Positions 57,523-64,000 of a DNA stretch of 64,000 nucleotides are shown in pieces. Under the pieces are notes generated by a model. It was not told the DNA's origin and ran no database searches. It saw nothing but the letters and a program-made list of their open reading frames with translations. The position numbers and the translations under genes were made by a program. The DNA comes from Antennarius striatus. Taxonomy: Eukaryota > Chordata > Actinopteri > Lophiiformes > Antennariidae. Positions within the stretch are counted from its first letter, which is position 1; each line of letters opens with the position of its first letter. The stretch is taken from the NCBI RefSeq assembly GCF_040054535.1, contig NC_090788.1, positions 19,025,001 to 19,089,000 on the forward strand, written 5' to 3'.

Positions 57523-58882
57523 TGTGCTGCGTGAGCCTCAGAACCGTGCTGCTGTTACGCCGTGCAGCAGGACATTGCCAAAATCGGGAATTCAGGCCTC
57601 AGAACATAGAAATAAACCAGGCCCACAGAGAGATCATGAAATCTGCAACAAATCTACAATGGATGAGAGAGGTCATTTTTTCATGACGGTATGTCATTGC
57701 GCAGCTGGGGGAGGGGGCAGCTGGGGTTCACAGCAGAGGGCAGGGATAAGGAGAAGGACAGCAGGCTGTAGCTTTGACTGGTTGAAGGTTGTTTCCGCCT
57801 GTTGCTTTCTGAGTTCAATTACAAACTGAATTGTCGGCAGTTGTGTCGTTCTGAGGGCGGACAGACGTCTGCTCCTTCATTACAGGGGCCTAACAGAAAG
57901 CAACTGTTGTATCCATGCCGCACCAAATCATTTCACTCTTTCATAAGATGTTTTTTTTTTGTGAAGCACTCACAAGTTCACTTCATGAGGAAAACTTATC
58001 TAACATGTTTACCTTACATGTGTTGCTAGTATTAACAAATCGCACCACTTTGTGAGAAAGACGGGGCAAAAAGAAAGGAAGCGAAATGCATACCTCTGTA
58101 AACCTGCAATGCAATCATAATATTGGATTTTAATTTATTGATTTACCTTGTGGTAAGATGACGTCATGCTATAAAGAAAGGAGGGCTGTGTGCACAGGTA
58201 TCGAACCCACAGCAGATCAAACTCCACCTTTTGCATGTCGACTCTTCGCTTCAGAACGACTCCTTTCCTCACCTCCTTCATCCACACTCATTTCCTAGCA
58301 AGAATTAAGTTGAAGGGGAAGAGGGAAGAAGGGGGTTGGAGGTGTGGATTTCCACTATATACTGTTGGTGTCTCTGCATTAAAAATATAAAAAAGGGTTT
58401 TAAATGGTTTAGTATTTTTGAGGATTTAATCTGAAAACACAAAACCTTATAAAGATGCAAATTCATCGAGTGCATAAATGGATTTCAAAGATTAATATTT
58501 TTTTTATTCAGACCATCTATTTTGTTTTTTCTTTTTAACGCATTTTCAATGAGATCACATCTTAAAGTGCTACAATGTTCTATATGAAAAAGAGAATGCA
58601 AGTCTACTAATTCTTGAATACATAAATTTGAAAGTTTTACTTTTAAGAGTCATGACCAAACGCTTTTATATCAATTAAAAGCTTGCTCCAATCTCTTAAG
58701 CAAATTGAAGAATGTATCATGATCAAAAATGTCTATTTCTGGACAATTATTATGAAGTTATCAAAAAGAATTCCTCCTGATAAATGAGCACATTGTAAAA
58801 TGAGTATTTGGATTGTAAATCCTACCACAATACATATAAGTGTGTTACACCTATTATTTCACATGTTTCTGACACATTTTCT

Positions 58883-58888
58883 AATAAA
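58883..58888 (+). terminator. ppp3ca: Candidate proximal polyadenylation signal of ppp3ca
   Basis: AATAAA in CTAATAAAATT. Confidence 0.4.
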
Positions 58889-59863
58889 ATTTAATTCTAA
58901 AGTACATCTACGTTGTGATCCAAGTAAAACATCAATTCCCATCCTCAAATATTGTGATTGAATACTTTGATACTCTCATTTTTTTTGGAGCGTCACTTCA
59001 AAATAAATAGTTTGTGAAAGTCATTAACGGTGAATTCAGAACCATAAGTCACACATGAGATCACATGAATTTCTAGAATTTCCTTTCATACATTAATATT
59101 TTTTCTACTTTATATTTCACCTTTCTATTTAATGATAAGGGTATGTGAAATAAGATGGATAAAAAAAATAATTTTTAACACAGCATCTATGGTACGGAAC
59201 GCATCAATGCATGCAATTAAGTTCCTAATTGTTACGTGAGATTATAATTGTGATAGTTGTGTTTCAAATAGTAAACTTGAATTATTTTATTTTTGAATAA
59301 TATTTGTAGTTTTATTTGTCTTGTTTTATACGTTTTATAAATAGGCTTCCTTTTATTGATTTTGTCCATTTTTCAATCTGTTATTTATTACCAATGCTTT
59401 TAATTTTATATTTATTTATTATCATATGCAGAGATGTTCTTTTGAGGTGTGAAGCCTTTATTTATGTTTTGTTATAACGATGTACAGAAATTGTTCAATA
59501 GTGTGAATGAATATAATCTCAATGAAAAGCAACTTTCAGGCTGCCAAAGCATGATAGCATGGTTTTCAGATGTAAATGGACACAAAGAAAATCATGTGTC
59601 GCACTTATGTTTAAAAAGGAATCATTGTACTCTGGTTATATTTACTGATGATATTATTGTTACAATTTAGCTTATGGTTATTTTCCTTCCTCTGTTTCTG
59701 GCTATTGTACGGTCTACATGCATATTTTAACAAACAATTATAATGGATTTTATCTCACAACATTTTTTTATTATCTATAGAAATATGTTTTCGCATTTGA
59801 CTTCCTAAATGATTCACACATTGTAAGCATGCCCTATGGGACAGATCACATTTTTTACTCTTG

Positions 59864-59869
59864 AATAAA
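59864..59869 (+). terminator. ppp3ca: Candidate distal polyadenylation signal of ppp3ca
   Basis: AATAAA in TTGAATAAAATATG. Confidence 0.4.
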
Positions 59870-59890
59870 ATATGCATGAACAAAAATATG

Positions 59891-60354
59891 TTTTTATAGT
59901 TTTTAACTCTGATGCATTTATCAAAACTGTCTTTATCCAAATTTATTTTCAGATATGGCGGCTAAAAGATTCCACAACAGAATTATTAATGTGTTACTTC
60001 ACAACGTAGACAACTAATAATAATATTTAGTACAGTTATAATCATCATCATCATTAGACACAGACTGGCAGACGGACGGGCGGATGGACGGACTGACAGA
60101 CAGACTAATAGATAGATACTAATTACTGTATGTCACTGCAGCCCACAGCATCTGTGCAATTATATAAATGTTATTAAAATAATTAAATTGGGTCTATCAA
60201 ATCCATGCTGTAGGTCCTTGAACGCATCATGGCTGTACTGTATACTCATATGATCGGAATCCTCCGGGTTCTAAAAGTATTGTCCATTAAATTTATAAAA
60301 CTCGTTATAATATTAATAAACATACAAGCATTGTAAATATAGTAATTACCATAT
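59891..60354. other. Short intergenic gap
   Basis: AT-rich, with GACGGAC/GATAGATA simple sequence near 60065-60118. Nothing else seen. Confidence 0.5.
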
Positions 60355-60379
60355 AATATATATATATATATATACAGTA

Positions 60380-60425
<46 letters not shown>

Positions 60426-60493
60426 CATACACACACACATATATATATATACTGTACATATATATACATATCTATATATACATATACATATAT

Positions 60494-60545
<52 letters not shown>

Positions 60546-60546
60546 T
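60355..60546. repeat. Compound (TA)n/(GT)n/(CA)n repeat
   Basis: Long alternating purine-pyrimidine blocks: TA, GTGTGTGT, TA, ACACAC, TA, CATATATACATA and a final pure TA run at 60508-60541. It ends 50 bp before the CpG promoter of the J-protein gene. Confidence 0.95.
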
Positions 60547-60594
60547 ATATATATAAACTATAATGTCATATCAAGACCTAGCGTTTACTGAGAG

Positions 60595-60909
60595 GATATG
60601 ACGTCACGTCCGCCCCGCCTCCAGCCCGTCTGTCGCGGTGTCCGCTGTCAGGGTTAGCCGCTGAGCTAGCGTTACTATCTGACGGTAGAGCGGCCAGCCT
60701 GTCCGAAAATGGCCCGTCGGCCGGCCCGTCTGCAGCCCGACAGCAGCACCCATCGACTCCCACCCGCGTAAAGGTGTTGCCACGCGGGAAGCTAACCGGA
60801 TAGCCAGCGTTAGCCGCAGCGGCTTGCCATACGATATATGCCCTCTTTTCTCTGGGACAGACCTCCGTAGACCGCAAGAAATAGCTCCGTTAAGGGTGAA
60901 AACGGTGAA
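60595..60909 (+). promoter_or_regulatory. dnajb14: dnajb14 promoter / 5' UTR with a perfect CRE
   Basis: GC- and CpG-rich. TGACGTCA (60599-60606) is a full CRE/ATF palindrome, followed at once by an Sp1-type CCGCCCCGCC (60611-60620). Two upstream frames precede the main ATG: 60709-60771 (20 codons, context AAAATGG) and 60838-60870 (10 codons). The transcription start is unknown, so their inclusion in the mRNA is inferred. Confidence 0.55.
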
Positions 60910-61036
60910 ATGGATAAAGACGAGGCGGACCGGCTGATCGAGAAGGCAAAGCTGTGTTTACGGTCCGGACGGAAGGACCGGGCGCTGCAGCTGCTGCATG
61001 AAGCCCAGAACATTTACCCCAGCACCCGGGCCAGGG
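60910..61036 (+). CDS. dnajb14: dnajb14 exon 1 (coding part)
   Basis: Residues 1-42, ending YPSTRAR plus one base, donor GTAAGA. The start has context GTGAAATGG and is the first in-frame ATG. Confidence 0.88.
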
Positions 61037-64000
61037 GTAAGACCGACTGACGCACATTCTAAAGAGGCTGGATGGCGAGCTAACGTTGCTGCAGCTAGCT
61101 AACTTCACCTAGTCTGTTACTTAACAGCACTCGGTCCCGGAGTGGGTGCACACGGCTTTAGAACATGAAGGGCAGGGGCAGTTTCTGCAGTGTGCATGCT
61201 GGTGTTAATGGTTGATGAGGATCACCTTCCTCAGAGAAGTCACCTCGGTCTGCAGGCTGTTCAGATCTCATTGCCGTACCTGGTTAGTTGCTCCAGCAGC
61301 AGTGTTATTATGAGCTGTGGATTACAGTTGAATATAACCTCATACCGTAAAGGTAAAAAAAAAGAAAAAAGCAATAAAACAGATTGTGATCATCTGTTTG
61401 ACTTTTTTGACATTAAATCGATTTGATGACAGTAAAAAGAGGTTATAGGTTAAGTTTAAAACTTCTGTTCCACATATAGACAGGTGGAGGTGATACAGAG
61501 AACCAAACAATGAATGAAAAGTTTTCACCATCTACTGTTATTATGTCACATCTCCTGGTTTTCATGCAGTCAAGCATGAAAACCATGGAGGTGTGACCTT
61601 TGACCCCTCAGGTGACACTACTTTAAAAATGTCTGTGTAGGTTCTCAGTTATCCAGGTCATGGTTATCCAAAGCTGTTTAAATCATGTCCAGTGGATCGA
61701 TTTAAACAGCTTTGGATTACATTAAAAGGATATTCTTACATGGGCCAGCATTGATGATGTTACTGCCTGTGGCATTAGTACGGAACATTAATGCTGAACG
61801 TACATGCAGGGTTTGGAACAATACGCTCTCAGATCTTATTTCCCTCATTGCAGGTGTGTGGCAGATGATAATTTGTGTATTTTGACAACAGAGATCTCAG
61901 CCTGTTGAGCATTAGAAGTCCTATCCAGAAAGAATGGAGCAGAATTCTACTTTCAAGTGATGTACTTTCAAATAACTGTCTTCTTTTTCCAAAAGCGTTG
62001 TGTATTCTTCAAAGAATAAGTGATGTAACACAAAGATAAACCTGAACCTGAGATCAGACCTTTGGAAGAAGAGTTTCACAGATGAGTGTCTTTCTACGTC
62101 AACCAGGCTTTACGACACTCTGGAGGCTTTCGTCAGCCTCACGTCTCGCTGCTCCATGTTGTTTTTTGGCTTTTAATGTGTCACCAGTCTGCGTGTGAAT
62201 GCCTGCCTTATAGATAACCGTCTTTCATGACTCATAATGAACTCCCCTGACCTCTCTCTCTGTTGATGTTTGCAGTGCTGATAGATGCCATCATACAGAA
62301 TGGAGGCACAGCGTCTCCAGAGACAAACCACGTGCCTCCGCCAGCAGGCTGGAGAGATGAGGACTTCAGGCACAGCGAAACCAGCCAGGCCAGCGTTGAT
62401 GACAAGAAGAGCTACACGGAGGAGCAACGACAGGGTGTCTTCAGGTACGGCAAGAGTCTTCACCTCTGTACTGACTCACCCTTCCACAGTGCTCATCACC
62501 ATACTTCATAACTTTAGTTGTGTGACATGCACTGAGTAAATATCACACCAAGGAATGCAAATGTAAGGGCTGTGCTGGTAACACATGTAAATGGTTACCC
62601 GACTGTACAGGTAGTCCTCAACCTACTAACACAACGGGTTCTAAGAGGCTGTTCAGAAGCTGAAGTCTTTGTAAGTTGTTATTTATTCAGTTTCAGTCTG
62701 TAATCACCAGTTGATGTCATTTAAATGTCATTAATACTCTAAATACTAAAGTATTATCCCCTAAGACTCACCACAAACAGTAACAGGACATAAAAACAAC
62801 ACATAATAAAATAAAATACTGTACTGCAATCCCTCGCTTATTCGTGCTTCAAGGTACACGGCTTCACTACATCATGGATTTTTAGTAGACAGTCATGTGA
62901 TACCGTACGCGCATGCTATTGGCTGACAGCATCCGCTAACACACAATACATTTTTGCTAAATTGAAACTCCCAAGCTAGAAAAACCAACAAGAAACACGT
63001 CATCGGTAGAATGGAGAACTACTGTAATCAGATATGGTGGTGTGTGTTGTTTGTATCTACAATTATTTGTAAGTTGGGTTGCTTGTATCTTGAGGACTTC
63101 TTGTTCTTATATAGTGCTTTCTCACTCTGATTACTCAAGGTGTTCCCAACACTAGTCAGCATTCACCTTTTCACACAAACATCCACACGGTGGTGGTGAC
63201 AGGGACCACCAGCTCTTTTCGTGGTGTAATTATTCACACTCATCACACATGAAATCAAATTACGGTGTGATGAGTGTAGACAGTAACCTCACAGGATTGA
63301 CAGACAGTTCCTCCCTCGGCTTGGAAGCTCAGGTTTGTTCTCTGACATCTAATACCTTTTTTTTTTTTTTTTAAATTGCAGGATAAAGAATTGCAAGGAC
63401 TTTTATGAAATCCTTGGTGTCTCTAAAGATGCCAGCGATGAAGATTTGAAGAAGGCGTACAGGAAGTTGGCTCTTAAATTTCACCCCGACAAGAACTTTG
63501 CTCCTGGAGCGACAGACGCTTTCAAAGGTACACAAATGGGAGGATCAGGAACATGCTGGTGGGGGTGAAGGGGGTGGGGTGCAGATGGTGAGATAAAATG
63601 TGGGATAAAATGAAGAGAAGAAGACTAGCTGTTCATCTACAGTAAAAAGCGCAAGTTAAGTAAGATTATTCAAACAATTTCCACATTTTATCTGGATGTC
63701 CAGCCAGAGACGATTTTCTACAGACTCAGGAACTGAAACACTTAAATATAACCTTGGTTCAGTGTATTTTCCTTTTAAGGATTCCTTGCAGCAGATTATG
63801 AAAACTTAAGGTGAGCCACAACCGAACACAACCCTTCTCTCTCAAACAGCGATAGGCAACGCTTACGCAGTGCTGAGCAACCCGGAGAAGAGGCAGCAGT
63901 ACGATCAGTACGGAGACGCGTCTGCAGCTCAGAATGTCTCCCAGCCCTCCGGTCACAGCCGCCACGGACACTACCGAAGCTTCCACAGAGACTTTGAGGC
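60910..64000 (+). CDS. dnajb14: DnaJ homolog B14 (DNAJB12/14 subfamily), 5' part
   Basis: Join of 60910-61036, 62276-62444, 63382-63527 and 63850-64000, in frame throughout. It gives the first 197 residues and continues past the window. The N-terminus ([20 protein letters not shown]) and the [13 protein letters not shown] helix are typical of this subfamily. The J domain spans about 104-169, with HPD at 133-135 and the [20 protein letters not shown] stretch. Known members are tail-anchored ER membrane proteins with a cytosolic J domain that recruit Hsc70 for ER-associated degradation. The transmembrane and DUF1977 parts would lie beyond the window. B14 rather than B12 is favoured by the ppp3ca neighbour and the IIQNGG/QGV words, but QYDQYGD and AIG look B12-like. 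Confidence 0.9.
61037..62275 (+). other. dnajb14: dnajb14 intron 1
   Basis: 1.24 kb, donor GTAAGA, acceptor TTTGCAG. No repeat or exon of note. Confidence 0.8.
62276..62444 (+). CDS. dnajb14: dnajb14 exon 2
   Basis: Residues 43-98: [11 protein letters not shown], a low-conservation Ser/Pro/acidic linker, and [10 protein letters not shown] leading to the J domain. Confidence 0.87.
62445..63381 (+). other. dnajb14: dnajb14 intron 2
   Basis: 937 bp, more than half made up of a MITE. It ends in a T-run and the acceptor ATTGCAG. Confidence 0.85.
62608..63103. mobile_element. Tc1/mariner-type MITE, copy 2
   Basis: The left end CAGGTAGTCCTCAAC is preceded by TA. The right end, CTTGAGGACTTCTTG, is decayed. 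The interior shares long stretches with 50834-51424 (GACATAAAAA, CAATCCCTCGC, TTGAAACTCCCAAGCTAGAAA), and this copy is about 95 bp shorter. Confidence 0.7.
63382..63527 (+). CDS. dnajb14: dnajb14 exon 3 (J domain core)
   Basis: Residues 99-147: [20 protein letters not shown] through [10 protein letters not shown] and GATDAFK. HPD is intact. Confidence 0.95.
63528..63849 (+). other. dnajb14: dnajb14 intron 3
   Basis: 322 bp, donor GTACAC, acceptor CTCAAACAG. Nothing else seen. Confidence 0.85.
63850..64000 (+). CDS. dnajb14: dnajb14 exon 4 (runs off the window)
   Basis: Residues 148-197 and on: [19 protein letters not shown] closes the J domain. A His/Ser/Gly-rich linker and FHRDFEA follow, and the exon is open at the right edge. 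Confidence 0.92.

Larger units (their letters stand above)
57523..59890 (+). other. ppp3ca: ppp3ca 3' UTR (probable extent)
   Basis: No reading frame of interest. AATAAA occurs at 58883-58888 and again at 59864-59869. The distal site gives a 2.35 kb UTR, similar to the mammalian one, and the proximal site a 1.4 kb form. Becoming very AT-rich from 58400 on fits a regulated 3' UTR. Confidence 0.55.

Overview
The window looks like nuclear DNA of a teleost fish, probably a percomorph. It has vertebrate-type split genes with GT-AG introns, long CA/GT microsatellites, many DNA-transposon remnants (Tc1/mariner, hAT and Harbinger-like) and tRNA-derived SINEs of the kind scattered through fish genomes. 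I see no bacterial, viral or organellar segment, no CRISPR array and no rRNA or tRNA gene.

Three protein-coding genes can be built exon by exon. (1) cxxc5 is on the minus strand. Its main coding exon is 18849-19646 and a 14-residue C-terminal exon lies 12 kb away at 6758-6802. A probable 5' UTR exon is at 19779-19877 and the 3' UTR probably runs to about 5690. It encodes a nuclear CXXC zinc-finger protein that binds unmethylated CpG and dampens Wnt signalling through Dishevelled. (2) ppp3ca is on the plus strand, with 14 coding exons from 36569 to 57522. It encodes a 522-residue calcineurin A alpha catalytic subunit with all metal ligands, the B-subunit helix, the calmodulin-binding segment and the autoinhibitory segment. 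(3) A DNAJB12/14-subfamily gene, probably dnajb14, is on the plus strand from 60910 and runs off the right edge. Its first four coding exons include a complete J domain with HPD.

Layout: 1-5690 is non-coding, with a 50-bp minisatellite and a Harbinger-like MITE. 5690-19877 is cxxc5, whose large intron holds a decayed Tc1 transposon and several MITEs. 19878-36000 is the intergenic space between the divergent cxxc5 and ppp3ca genes, with a CpG-richer block at 27.5-29.2 kb. 36000-59890 is ppp3ca. 60360-60545 is a long AT/GT repeat, followed by the CRE-bearing promoter of the J-protein gene. The genes are not known to act in one pathway, though calcineurin and CXXC5 both touch Wnt/Ca2+ signalling.

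I found no credible new multi-gene system. The most interesting points concern gene structure and regulation: a GT microsatellite forming the 3' splice tract of ppp3ca exon 5, an enlarged cassette exon 13, a strong cryptic acceptor in intron 12 that would make autoinhibition-free calcineurin, and a TE-like repeat carrying NR5A/ERR half-sites inside cxxc5. Exon borders were set by hand from protein homology known from memory and splice consensus. No alignment or database search was run.
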